Origin: JBDKGH01 sp039798265
GTDB lineage: Bacteria > Bacteroidota > Bacteroidia > Flavobacteriales_D > Sanyastnellaceae
Length of the DNA stretch: 64,000 nt
NCBI GenBank assembly: GCA_039798265.1
Contig: JBDKGH010000013.1
Location: 1 to 64,000, forward strand
Direction: 5' to 3'
Shown here piece by piece: positions 44,669 through 54,600 of this stretch; the first letter of the stretch is position 1; each line of letters starts with the position of its first letter. The notes beneath the pieces were generated by a model. The model had not been told where the DNA came from. It saw only the letters and a list, made by a program, of their open reading frames with translations, and ran no database searches. The position numbers and the translations under genes are program-made.

Positions 44669-46770
44669 TATTGATCTCGTTGAGAGAGCAGAGTTACTTT
44701 ACCTCTAATTTCATAGGGTCTTCCTTTTCCATCTTCAATTGAGATATAATAGACATAAACGCCTTCTTGCACAGGTTTTCCATGCATGGTGCCATCCCAA
44801 GGAGTGTTGATGTCATCCGTATCAAAAATGACATCACCCCATTTACTGTAGATGATCATTCTGTACTGATTGAGCTCGGCAAAGGAAATGACAGGAAAAA
44901 AGGTTCTGTTAAAACCGTCAACAACGAACGCATTGGGAACCCAAATGCGCGGTTCCTGAACTAAACAGATGGTGTTAGAGAAAGCACTGAAAGGGCTTCC
45001 GGGAACGGTATTGGATATTTCCACCGCTTCAATGCGATAACAAAATTCGCCGGGAGTATTATTCAGGTCTATCAATTCGTCTTTGTAATAACGACGAGTA
45101 GATTCAATTTCTGTCAACACTTCCCATGTTCCGTTCTGGCCTATTTTTCTCCAGATGCGATAGCTTTGAACACCATTATCCCAACCGCCATAAGGAGTCC
45201 AGTTCAAAACGTTTTCGGCAATACCTTCCGAGGCAACGCCCTGCAAGAGCATGGAAACTCCGAGATTGGTGGTATCTACTACATTACCGCAAACATTGCG
45301 CACTACCGCTCGGTAGGTGTAGCTGAAAACATCTGTCTGTGCTGAGGGATCTTCTATAACAACGGAGGTGGTTCCGAAATTCGAAGCACTATTGATATCA
45401 TCCCACGAGGCGTCACTCAATCGCAGTCGTTGCAGATAAATGAAGTGCTCGGTAGGAGTGTTTTCGATCGCAAATTTTCCTTCTAATACGCCCGCTTCAT
45501 TTACGTTGGCTGCTGCAAAGTAGGAATAGGCGGGTTCGGCTGGATAAATGATGGCCACGTTGCGCAAATTGCTTTTTGCGGTGTATCCAGTATTGGTAGC
45601 AACAGCTTCTATATAATAGCCATGATTGCCTGAAACAATATTGTTGAACGTGTGCACGAAGGAGAGCTCAGTACCAGGTACCGTGCCAATTAATTCAATT
45701 GCACCGCCGTCCACTTGGTGATAAACATTGTACACATCAACTCCATCTTCCCACCCTGAATAGGCGCTCCAGGATAGATTGACGAAATCGTTGCAAATAG
45801 CGTAAGAAACAGGATCCAAATAGATGGAACAATTACAAACATCAGCAGTAGGACTCGTGTTTGGTGAGGGCGGAACTCCGGTATAACAAGTATCAAAGGC
45901 GGCAATCAGGTAACAAACAGGTCCAGTGAGGGTGTTGATGGTTAAGTCCGTCCATTGGGTATTGTCATAGCCCCAAACGGTATCTCTGTAACTGATGGCT
46001 GTGCCATTGCATGCATAAAGAATATAGCCTTGGGTATCCAGTGAAGGGCTCGGCTCCCAATCTACGAGTGCATCATTAGTCGTATGGTCGATACTGACAG
46101 ATGATATGGTAGGAATGGCAGGTGGAGTATGGTCTTCAAATTGTCCACCCTCTACATCGCTATTAAAAACGCAGCCATTGGGATCAGTAACAATTACGCG
46201 GAAATTGAGAAACTCATCACAGACACTGATTTCATAGTCCATGGCGTTTACTCCCCAAGGTTGGTTGGATACGGTGTTCCATATGCCTGTTGGGTATTCC
46301 ATTTGAATGTCGTAAGTGGCTCCCGCGGGTGGAGTAGTATAAGGTTGGGACCAGTTGAGCTCTGCGTATCCTAAAGGAGAAACCGATGGTACTGCTGATA
46401 AGCTAATGGTGCATAAGGTATCAGAAGTAGCAGAAAAATAGTTGATGACTCCATCTGTGGATTCAGTTACCACGTAGTAACATAGATTAGATGTGAGAGG
46501 AGTTGTAGTAGCGTGAGTGTAGCCATTATCCGCTAGGGAATTGAGCGCTGTCACTTCAATGTAAGGGCCTGTGGCATTATTGGCTCTCCAAATGTGATAA
46601 GCAACGAAATTGGCACCGGGATCAACAGGAGGTGTCCAGCTGAGCAATGCATAACCGTTGTTGGCCACCTGAACACAAGAAAATTCAGGGGCATCCACTA
46701 TTTGGGCATTGCTGCGGACAGCAAAGACCAATGTAAAAAAGAGTGCTATGTATTTGGGAGGAATACGCAT
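44668..46770 (-). CDS. Secreted fibronectin III protein with T9SS type B (CHU_C) tail
   Basis: 700 residues from the ATG at 46770, which starts the signal peptide ending SNAQ. The body has repeated fibronectin type III-like units (for example ALLSWTPPVDPG, YAELNWSQPYTTP, ALVDWEPSPS, NVLNWTPYGGWDNGV). The final 90 residues (IWVPNAFVVDGFNRTFFP, MIIYSKWGDVIFDT, GVYVYYISIEDGKG) are a gliding-motility-associated C-terminal domain, the type B T9SS signal. It is a surface or released adhesin-like protein. It heads the envelope block with coaX. Confidence 0.92.
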   Translation of the reverse strand: MRIPPKYIALFFTLVFAVRSNAQIVDAPEFSCVQVANNGYALLSWTPPVDPGANFVAYHIWRANNATGPYIEVTALNSLADNGYTHATTTPLTSNLCYYVVTESTDGVINYFSATSDTLCTISLSAVPSVSPLGYAELNWSQPYTTPPAGATYDIQMEYPTGIWNTVSNQPWGVNAMDYEISVCDEFLNFRVIVTDPNGCVFNSDVEGGQFEDHTPPAIPTISSVSIDHTTNDALVDWEPSPSLDTQGYILYACNGTAISYRDTVWGYDNTQWTDLTINTLTGPVCYLIAAFDTCYTGVPPSPNTSPTADVCNCSIYLDPVSYAICNDFVNLSWSAYSGWEDGVDVYNVYHQVDGGAIELIGTVPGTELSFVHTFNNIVSGNHGYYIEAVATNTGYTAKSNLRNVAIIYPAEPAYSYFAAANVNEAGVLEGKFAIENTPTEHFIYLQRLRLSDASWDDINSASNFGTTSVVIEDPSAQTDVFSYTYRAVVRNVCGNVVDTTNLGVSMLLQGVASEGIAENVLNWTPYGGWDNGVQSYRIWRKIGQNGTWEVLTEIESTRRYYKDELIDLNNTPGEFCYRIEAVEISNTVPGSPFSAFSNTICLVQEPRIWVPNAFVVDGFNRTFFPVISFAELNQYRMIIYSKWGDVIFDTDDINTPWDGTMHGKPVQEGVYVYYISIEDGKGRPYEIRGKVTLLSQRDQ

Positions 46771-46782
46771 AAAAACAGGGAG

Positions 46783-46790
46783 CAAAGATA
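46783..46790 (-). promoter_or_regulatory. TAnnTTTG -7 box for the envelope block
   Basis: TATCTTTG on the minus strand, 12 bp before the ATG at 46770; it lies inside the longer in-frame extension to 46806 and so supports the shorter start. Confidence 0.6.
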
Positions 46791-46857
46791 CATTGCTAAC
46801 GCTCACTTGCTGTACATATTACACGCTTTGTGAGACGAAAAGGTTGCATGGCTGCCA

Positions 46858-47811
46858 TTAGAGGGTAAATGTTGACCGGTCTTTCATGGTCAGTAATGCC
46901 GAATTGAATTCAGTCAGGATTTCATGAATGATTTTTTCGGCGGGTAGAATTTCGCGGATACTGGCGGATACTTGACCGATTTCGAGTTCACCAGCGACCA
47001 AATCACCTTCGAACATTCCTTTTTTGGAACGGCCTTTTCCCAGCAGCTGCGCGAGTTGTTCTTTCGAAGCACCATTAGAATAGGCATGCACTACTTCTTG
47101 ATAAAAGGGATTGTTCAGCAATCGTACAGGAGCAAGTTCTTTTAGCGTAAGCTTTGTATCACCTTCTTTGGCGGATATAACAGCTTCTTTGAAAGCTTGG
47201 TGAGCCGACGACTCTTTAGAAGCGACGAATCGACTGCCAATTTGAACCCCACTAGCTCCAAGTGACATGCATGCGAACATAGCACGGCCTGAGGCTATGC
47301 CACCAGCCGCAATCACGGGAATATTTACGGTTTTTACCACTTCGGGAATAAGGCAAAGAGTGGTTGTTTCTTCACGGCCATTGTGGCCGCCTGCTTCGAA
47401 GCCTTCAGCCACTATTGCATCTACACCAGCCTCCTGCGCTTTGAGCGCGAATTTTGAACTAGAAACTACGTGAATAACGGTTATACCATTTTCCTTGAGG
47501 AAGGGAGTGTGAAGAGAGGGATTTCCCGCTGACGTGATTACAACAGGCACCTTATGTTTGGTAATAATGGCTAGGTGATCTTGGATTTGCGGATACAAAA
47601 GAGGCAGATTAACGGCAAATGGTCGGGAGGTGGCTTCTTTGCATCGAGCAAGTTGTTCATCTAGTATTTCCGGATACATAGATCCAGCGCCGATCACACC
47701 TAGACCTCCCGCATTGCTCACAGCAGAGGCTAATTCCCAGCCAGAGCACCAAATCATACCGGCTTGAATAATAGGGTATTTAATGTGTAAAAGATCTTCT
47801 AAAGACTGCAT
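46858..47811 (-). CDS. Nitronate monooxygenase/FabK-like flavoprotein
   Basis: 317 residues from the ATG at 47811; the longer start at 47856 has no family similarity. TIM-barrel FMN enzyme: KYPIIQAGMIWCSGWELASAVS, AGGLGVIGAGSM, VITSAGNP, the AGGHNGREETT loop, AAGGIASGRAM and GVQIGSRFVA. The family includes 2-nitropropane dioxygenases and FabK enoyl-ACP reductases; the sequence alone does not decide between them, though the GHNGR loop favours nitronate monooxygenase-like proteins. It is divergent from the PorG-like gene. Confidence 0.88.
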   Translation of the reverse strand: MQSLEDLLHIKYPIIQAGMIWCSGWELASAVSNAGGLGVIGAGSMYPEILDEQLARCKEATSRPFAVNLPLLYPQIQDHLAIITKHKVPVVITSAGNPSLHTPFLKENGITVIHVVSSSKFALKAQEAGVDAIVAEGFEAGGHNGREETTTLCLIPEVVKTVNIPVIAAGGIASGRAMFACMSLGASGVQIGSRFVASKESSAHQAFKEAVISAKEGDTKLTLKELAPVRLLNNPFYQEVVHAYSNGASKEQLAQLLGKGRSKKGMFEGDLVAGELEIGQVSASIREILPAEKIIHEILTEFNSALLTMKDRSTFTL

Positions 47812-47922
47812 ACATAAACGATAATGGGTCCCCGAATATAGGCTCAAAAATTCCATTTGGGAGTTCGGATAAGTCCCACTATATTAGCACACTGATTGTT
47901 AACTGGACAATTGCGCAAATTG

Positions 47923-48885
47923 ATGAAAAAAGTTGTACTCTTTTTACTGGTATTTCTGAGCCTTCAAGCCGGTGCCCAATACAAATGGGACTACGGAACA
48001 AAGTTCGGTGGAGCCAACTACCTTGGAGACATTGGTGGTAAGGAATTGACCCGTCGCGATTTCGTGGTGGACATGCACTTGAATACTACTCGTTGGTCAG
48101 CTGGTACTTATGCTCGTTATAAGTTCTCTAAACGTTTGGCCGTAAACGGAAATATTGATTATTTGCGCATCTCCGACTCGGATATCTACACCACTAACCC
48201 TGGTCGTCGAGGACGTAATATGAATTTCCAAAACGATATGTTCGAAGTGGGTGTTCGCGCAGAATTGACCATTTGGTACGATAACGACGTTGGAAACAAA
48301 GGTTTCTACAACCCTGATTTTAAAATGTACGTTTTTGGAGGTGTTTCAGGTTATTACTCAAACCCCAAAGGCCAAATATTCAAAGAAGGTGAATTGCAAT
48401 ATGGCGGCGAATGGTTCGCTCTCCGTGATTGGATGACCGAAGGGCAAGACAAACCTTATTCTGCATTTGGAGTAGCGATTCCTGCAGGTATCGGATTTTA
48501 TTTTACTCAAAAGAAAACGTGGAGATATGGTTTTGAAGTAAGCTGGAGAACAACGTTCACTGATTACCTCGACGACATTTCAACTACCTATCAATTGCCC
48601 AATACGGACGATCCTTTAGCACTTGAATTTGTCAATCAAACATATCAAGAGTTGGTTGATGGCATCAATCAAAACTTACCAGAAGAGCAATGGACGTCTA
48701 TTAATGACTTCCAATATCAAGAAGGAAAATTGACTAAACGCGGAGACCCAACTCACAATGATAGTTACTTAACAGCACAAGTAACCATCGGTCGCGTTAT
48801 CCGTGGAAGAAGTAATTTCTACCGTTCTAAATACGGCTACTTAAGAAACCGCGCTGGTATGCGTACCGGTCGTGCGAAGTTCTAA
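47923..48885 (+). CDS. PorG-like outer-membrane protein (DUF6089)
   Basis: 320 residues from the ATG at 47923. Signal peptide ends AGAQ, with YKWDYGTKFGGANYLGDIGG at the mature N-terminus, which is characteristic of the DUF6089/PorG family. A barrel of about 10 strands follows (LNTTRWSAGTYARYKFS, MYVFGGVSGYYSN, AFGVAIPAGIGFYF, YGFEVSWRTTFTDYLDD) and a basic tail. PorG is an outer-membrane accessory of type IX secretion; several cargo genes lie in this window. Assignment to PorG rather than a family relative is likely but unproven. Confidence 0.82.
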   Translation: MKKVVLFLLVFLSLQAGAQYKWDYGTKFGGANYLGDIGGKELTRRDFVVDMHLNTTRWSAGTYARYKFSKRLAVNGNIDYLRISDSDIYTTNPGRRGRNMNFQNDMFEVGVRAELTIWYDNDVGNKGFYNPDFKMYVFGGVSGYYSNPKGQIFKEGELQYGGEWFALRDWMTEGQDKPYSAFGVAIPAGIGFYFTQKKTWRYGFEVSWRTTFTDYLDDISTTYQLPNTDDPLALEFVNQTYQELVDGINQNLPEEQWTSINDFQYQEGKLTKRGDPTHNDSYLTAQVTIGRVIRGRSNFYRSKYGYLRNRAGMRTGRAKF

Positions 48886-48910
48886 TCGAATTATTACATT
48901 CAAACCATAC

Positions 48911-48950
48911 AAAAGGGCATCTTGGCTTAGCTTAGATGCCCTTTTTTTTT
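48911..48950 (+). terminator. Terminator after the PorG-like gene, 27-nt hairpin family
   Basis: GGGCATCT / AGATGCCC (48915-48922, 48934-48941) with a T-T mismatch, GGC/GCT inner stem and TTA loop, then TTTTTTTTT. Nearly the same sequence as the terminator at 9863. Confidence 0.93.
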
Positions 48951-48973
48951 AGCGATATATTTGGCTTGTTGGC

Positions 48974-49068
48974 AACCACTCAAAACAAGGAGTGGGCTTA
49001 AAAAAGTGAAGTTCGCAAGCAAAAGGGCGAGCACTCAGATTCGCCTGCAGAAACAGTGAAGAACTGTT
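48974..49068. other. Intergenic stretch with three perfect inverted repeats
   Basis: CCACTC/GAGTGG (48974-48993), GGCGA/TCGCC (49026-49045) and AACAGT/ACTGTT (49052-49068) follow each other in under 100 bp between the PorG-like terminator and the end of the glycosyltransferase gene. The last may be a weak terminator for that gene, though it lacks a U-tract. A structured RNA is possible. Confidence 0.35.
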
Positions 49069-49815
49069 CTATTTTAAGTACTGGAAAATTTTAGACAAAG
49101 GCTTACGATAGAGCGTTAGCAACCCAGGCTTCAGCCCATTCATCTTCCATGCTGCGCGGTCTTCCAAGTTCGCTTTTATTCTGTTGCGAAGACTCACATT
49201 ACTTTGACCACCGGCCCGCATGTGCGTGATCACTCGGGGCAAGTAGGCTACTTGGATGCGATGCTTATGGATAAAACGCAGCATCAATTCATAGTCTGCT
49301 GCAGATCTTAAGCTCAAATTGTAAGTCCCCCATTTTTCATAAGCGGAACGCTTAACAAAAAAAGTGGGATGCGGAGGCATCCACCCGCTAAGGAATTGCC
49401 CTGGTTTATATTCACCTGCTTGCCATCTGCGCAGTACCTTAGAAGTATCGTCGCGGTGAACATAGATAAGGTCGGCATAAACAGCGTCAGCGCCCGTTTT
49501 TTCAAAAACAGCAACGATATCTTTTACCACATCATGGTCTGCATAAAAATCATCGCTATTCAGAATGCCTATGATATCACCAGTTGCCAATTGCACCCCT
49601 TTATTCATCGCATCATAGATACCCTTGTCTTTTTCTGAAACAAGTTGTGCGATGGACGAAGAATATTTTTTTGCGATGTCGAGGGTATGATCTTTCGAAA
49701 GACCATCGACCATGATGTACTCAATATTTTGATACGATTGTGAAGCAACAGACTTGATCGTGTCTTCGACCGTTTCTGCGCTATTATACGTAATGGTGAT
49801 GATCGAAACTTTCAT
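49069..49815 (-). CDS. Family 2 glycosyltransferase
   Basis: 248 residues from the ATG at 49815. GT-A fold: KVSIITITYNSAETVEDTIKSVASQ at the start, DGLSKDHT (the DGSxDxT position), NSDDFY as the DXD metal site, and GWMPPHPTFFVKRSAYEKWGTY, with RSAADYELMLRF later. This matches WcaA-type enzymes of polysaccharide synthesis that use a nucleotide sugar. It overlaps the carbamoyltransferase stop by 4 nt (ATGA). The sugar and acceptor are unknown. Confidence 0.92.
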   Translation of the reverse strand: MKVSIITITYNSAETVEDTIKSVASQSYQNIEYIMVDGLSKDHTLDIAKKYSSSIAQLVSEKDKGIYDAMNKGVQLATGDIIGILNSDDFYADHDVVKDIVAVFEKTGADAVYADLIYVHRDDTSKVLRRWQAGEYKPGQFLSGWMPPHPTFFVKRSAYEKWGTYNLSLRSAADYELMLRFIHKHRIQVAYLPRVITHMRAGGQSNVSLRNRIKANLEDRAAWKMNGLKPGLLTLYRKPLSKIFQYLK

Positions 49816-51536
49816 CGCGAAACCACAAAATTTTCCAAGACCAACATATCCATTTTTGTGCGGAGGAAACAATCCAATGCATTCGCCGGAGAGTTGACTA
49901 TGGGCTCGTTTTCGTTGAAAGAAGTATTGAGCAAAATGGGTACACCAGTTTTTTGATGAAAGGTGGAAATGAGCGCGTGATATTTCGGTTCATTTTTCGC
50001 GTCTACTGTTTGCAAGCGGCCGCTACCATCTACGTGAGTAACGGCAGGTATCAATGCTCGTTTCTCTTCTTTGATGGGATATACTTTTTCCATGAAAGGA
50101 ACATCGTCAGAACCCTCAAAGAAAACGGGAGCTTGTTCCGCAAGAATACTTGGTGCAAAAGGACGGAATGATTCGCGTCGTTTGATTTTCAGATTGAGAA
50201 TATCTTTCGCGTCTGCACGGCGAGGATCAGCAAGAATAGAACGATGTCCCAACGCTCGAGGACCGAATTCCGCGCGTCCTTGAAACCATCCCACAACACC
50301 ACCGTCAATGATGCATTGGGTTACGGTATCGTATAATTCTTGGTCGTTTAGTTTTTTGAAGGAGACTGGTTGTGTTTTTAAAAAAGCCTCTATTTCATCT
50401 GAAGAAAAGTGGCTTCCCAAAGACGCTGTGCGCATGACTGCTGGACGATCTTCTTTGAGCAGTTGATTGTACAGATAAAGCGCAGAACCAATAGAAGTAC
50501 CCGCGTCGTGTCCCGCAGGGGGAACATATATTTTTTTGAAAGGAGTATTGCGAAGTAACTTCCCGTTAGCAACAGAATTTTGAGCAACACCACCGGCAAT
50601 GCACACAGCATCAAGACCCGTGCGTTTTTGCAAGTGAGTGAGAATGTGATAAATCAACTCTTCTGTTACGCGTTGAACAGAAGCAGCTAAATCGCGGTGA
50701 TATTGGGTGAGCTCGTCTTGCTTTTGGCGTGCTTGACCAAAAACTTCTTCGAACTTTGGTCCGAATACAGAGCCGATATGAGGCTCGCCGCCTTCCCAAC
50801 TCATATTGATGCCTTCACGGTGATGCATGAAGAAATCGAGGTTGAGTTTAAACAAGCCATCTGGTGTGGCATGGATTACTTGGCGCACTTTGTCCATGTA
50901 TTTTGCTTCACCATACGGGGCTAAGCCCATCACTTTGTATTCATCGCCATAATGAGGGAAGCCCAGGAATTGAGTGAATGCAGTGTAAAATACACCAATG
51001 GAGTGAGGATAATTCACACTACCGAGTACCTCCATTTGATTGCCGTTACCAACCGCAATCATGGTAGAAGTAAAGTCACCGAATCCGTCGATTGAAACAA
51101 TGGCCGCTTTCTCGAATGGAGAAACAAAAAAGGCGCTCGCCAAATGGGAACGGTGATGTTCTATGTTATGAATTTCTGCACTGATCAAACTTTCTGAAAC
51201 ACCTAGGCCTTGAGCAAGTTGAGTTTTGATCGATGCTACTTTACGAGAGTTGGTAAGTCGATCTAAAATCGCCTTGGGAGAAACGCGGTTTTTAATGGTA
51301 TGAATCACCTTTTTCATCGCGTTGGCCTTCGGGTCTCTGCTGATGGTAATGTGATCAACTTGGTCAATGGTAATACCCGCATCTTGTAAGCAATAACGAA
51401 TAGCTTCTACAGGAAGACCCGCCCAATGTTTGATTCGGCGAATACGTTCTTCTTCTAATGCAACCAACACTTTTCCATCTTTCATCAAACAGGCCGAAGA
51501 GTCACCATGGAAAGCATTTAAGCCAAGTATATACAT
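49812..51536 (-). CDS. NodU/CmcH-family carbamoyltransferase
   Basis: 574 residues. The N-terminal Kae1/ASKHA-type domain holds LGLNAFHGDSSACLMKDG, HNIEHHRSHLASAFF (metal-binding His pair), SIDGFGDFTSTM and GLAPYGEAKYM. The C-terminal domain has CIAGGVAQNSVANGKL, GRAEFGPRALGHRSILADPR and LLNTSFNENEPIV. The family uses carbamoyl phosphate and ATP to carbamoylate sugar hydroxyls on surface glycans. Coupling with the glycosyltransferase suggests a joint glycan modification step. Confidence 0.94.
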   Translation of the reverse strand: MYILGLNAFHGDSSACLMKDGKVLVALEEERIRRIKHWAGLPVEAIRYCLQDAGITIDQVDHITISRDPKANAMKKVIHTIKNRVSPKAILDRLTNSRKVASIKTQLAQGLGVSESLISAEIHNIEHHRSHLASAFFVSPFEKAAIVSIDGFGDFTSTMIAVGNGNQMEVLGSVNYPHSIGVFYTAFTQFLGFPHYGDEYKVMGLAPYGEAKYMDKVRQVIHATPDGLFKLNLDFFMHHREGINMSWEGGEPHIGSVFGPKFEEVFGQARQKQDELTQYHRDLAASVQRVTEELIYHILTHLQKRTGLDAVCIAGGVAQNSVANGKLLRNTPFKKIYVPPAGHDAGTSIGSALYLYNQLLKEDRPAVMRTASLGSHFSSDEIEAFLKTQPVSFKKLNDQELYDTVTQCIIDGGVVGWFQGRAEFGPRALGHRSILADPRRADAKDILNLKIKRRESFRPFAPSILAEQAPVFFEGSDDVPFMEKVYPIKEEKRALIPAVTHVDGSGRLQTVDAKNEPKYHALISTFHQKTGVPILLNTSFNENEPIVNSPANALDCFLRTKMDMLVLENFVVSR

Positions 51537-51651
51537 AAGGTTGAGCGGTATTTGCGGCTAAAATAACAAGGAATACTTAGTATTGGTGAAAATTGGATTC
51601 CTTTCGGTCTGCCGCTTATCAATATTTTCTCCAGTGGAATGCCCAAGGGTG

Positions 51652-51659
51652 TATTTTTG
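51652..51659 (+). promoter_or_regulatory. TAnnTTTG -7 box for the Asp-box protein
   Basis: TATTTTTG ends 20 bp before the ATG at 51680; it lies inside the longer in-frame extension to 51593 and argues against it. Confidence 0.5.
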
Positions 51660-51679
51660 AAATCATTGAAAACAACCGC

Positions 51680-54600
51680 ATGAAATATTTTTCTCTTCTT
51701 TTCATATCATTGGTTTTAGCCATTACGGCTTCTTCTCAAGCAAATCCACTGGATCAATTTAAGAACATGCGCATGCGTGCTATTGGTCCTGCCACTACCA
51801 GCGGACGCGTTACAGCAGTAGATGTGGTAGAAGGCGCAGTAAATACCGTTTGGGTGGGTACAGCTTCAGGAGGAGTGTGGAAAAGTGAAAATGATGGATA
51901 TACTTTCGAACCTGTTTTCGATAAAGAGGCTGTAATAGGTATAGGCAGTCTTGCGGTAGATCCTACCAATCCTGACGTGGTTTGGGTAGGAACAGGCGAG
52001 GGTAATCCGAGAAACTCTCAAACTAGTGGAAAAGGTATTTATCGTTCATTAGATGCAGGCCGCACTTGGCAAATGATGGGATTAGAAAACACGAAAACCA
52101 TTCATCGCGTGCTAGTGAATCCTCATCATTCGCAAGAGGTATATGCAGCGGCAATGGGCAGCGCTTGGGGGCCGAATGCTGATCGAGGCGTTTTTAAAAC
52201 AATGGATGCGGGCAAAACATGGCAGAAAATTCTATTCATCAATGATTCAGTCGGATGTGCGGATTTAGTGATGGATCCCAATAATCCGAACAAGTTATTT
52301 GCAGCCATGTGGCAGTATAATCGCCATCCTTGGTTTTTTAAAAGTGGAGGAAAAAACAGTGGATTGCATCGCACTGCTGATGGCGGAAAAACATGGACGG
52401 TAGTTACAGATAAAGACGGTTTTCCGAAAGGTGAAATAGGTAGAATAGGAGTGGCGGTTGCTCCTTCTAATTCAAGGGTTGTGTATGCTTTAGTGGAATG
52501 TGCAGAAACAGGATTGTATAAAAGTGAGGATGGTGGTTATAAATGGGAATTAGTAACCACCAAAGGAGTGGATGATCGCCCATTCTACTACAGTGAAATT
52601 TACGTGGATCCAAAGAATGAAAATCATTTGATTTACCTCCACAGTGTAGTATCTGAAAGTATCGACGGCGGAAAAACATGGAAAACCATATTGCCTTATT
52701 ACGGTGTACACCCTGATCATCATGCCTTTTGGTGGAGTTCCGTTAATTCTCATTTTATGATTGATGGAAACGATGGCGGTCTAAATATTTCAGAAGATGG
52801 TGGCCGCACGTGGCAGTATGCTTCCAACTTGCCGCTTGGTCAATTTTACCATGTGAATTATGATATGGCTACCCCTTATAACGTGTACGGTGGATTGCAG
52901 GATAATGGATCTTGGAAAGGACCCGCCTACGTCTGGCATTCAAGCGGAATTGTGGAAGCGGATTGGCAAGAATTGACATTCGGAGATGGATTTGATGTGG
53001 TGCCCAACCCTGCCGATCATCGTTTTGTGTGGTCGATGTCGCAAGGAGGGTATTTGACTTATCTGAATGCGGAGACGGGCGAAGAGCGCTTTGCGAAACC
53101 CGTTCACCCTAAAGGAGAGCGATTGCGTTTCAATTGGAATGCGGCCATTGCACAGGATCCAAAAAATCCGGAGGGTGTATTTTACGGATCACAATACCTG
53201 CATCACACAATAGATGGCGGATTATCGTGGTCCATCATTTCCCCTGATTTGACTACAAACGATACTACTCGACAAAAGTCAGCTCAAAGTGGAGGGTTAA
53301 CCATTGATGCCACGGCAGCCGAGAATTTTTGTACAATTCTTTGTATCGCTCCTAGTGAAAAAACATCGGGAGTGATTTGGGTGGGAACCGATGACGGACA
53401 AGTACAACTTACAACGGATGGAGGCAATGCTTGGAAAAATGTAACCACGGCGATCAATGGATTGCCCAAAAATGCATGGATTCCTCAAATTGTGGTATCG
53501 CCGCATCAGGAAGGTGGAGCTTTTGTTGTGGCCAATAACTATCGCCAGAATGACTGGTCTTCTTATTTATTCTATACCAGTGATTATGGTAAAACTTGGA
53601 AGCGCTTGGTAAATGACCAACAGGTAAAAGGACACTGCTTGAGCATTGTGCAAGATCCAGTAGAAAAAAACCTTTTGTTTTTAGGCACTGAGCATGGACT
53701 TTATGTGTCCAATGATTTTGGAAAAAACTGGCACCAATGGAAGAACGACTATCCATCGGTGGCCACTCAAGATTTGAAAATACATCCGAGAGAAAGTGAT
53801 TTGATTATTGGCACATTTGGAAGGGCCCTTTACATTTTGGACGACATTACACCACTTCGTAAATGGGCGGCTAACGCGAATTCACTTTTCACGAAAGCCA
53901 TTGTTGCATTAGAAAATCCTACTGCTATTCAATCGTTCTCGAAACGCGCTCCAGGCGAGCGATTCCCGGCAGATACAGAGTTTGCGGGTGATAATCGCAC
54001 CAGTGCCGCACGACTCAATTATTTCTATAATCCGGCCAAAGAAGTTGGTGAGAAAAAGGAAGAGAAGAAAGTAAAAGTAAGCATACACAATGAACGTGGT
54101 GATACCGTTCGTTGGTTTTTGCATGAACCTGACACGGCCGTAAACATTGTGCTTTGGGATTTTGACACAAACGGGATTCTTTTTCCCACTACAGAAAAAA
54201 GAGAAACTCCAAAAGAACCGCAAGGTGGAGGTCTGGAAGTAGCACCAGGATTATATAAAGTTGTTTTCCAGTTGGGGCAGTCGAAAGATTCATCAACTGT
54301 TTTAGTGCAAGCTGATACGCGTGCAACTCTTTCTTCGGATGCGGCAGAGCAGAGCCAAAAAATATACGATCGATTTAAATCAGCAGTGAAAATGGCCGAT
54401 ACGAGCTATGAACTGCTCAAACAGTATAAGGAAGAAATAGAACATGTGAAATCTTCATTACCAGCTCTTAAAAAAGCAGAAGCAGATACGCTGGTGAAGG
54501 AAGCGGGCAAATTGATGGAGAAAATCATTCAATTCGAAGCGTACTACTTTTTGCCCAATGACAGTAAAGGCATCAGAGACGACAGTGACTTACTGGTGTC

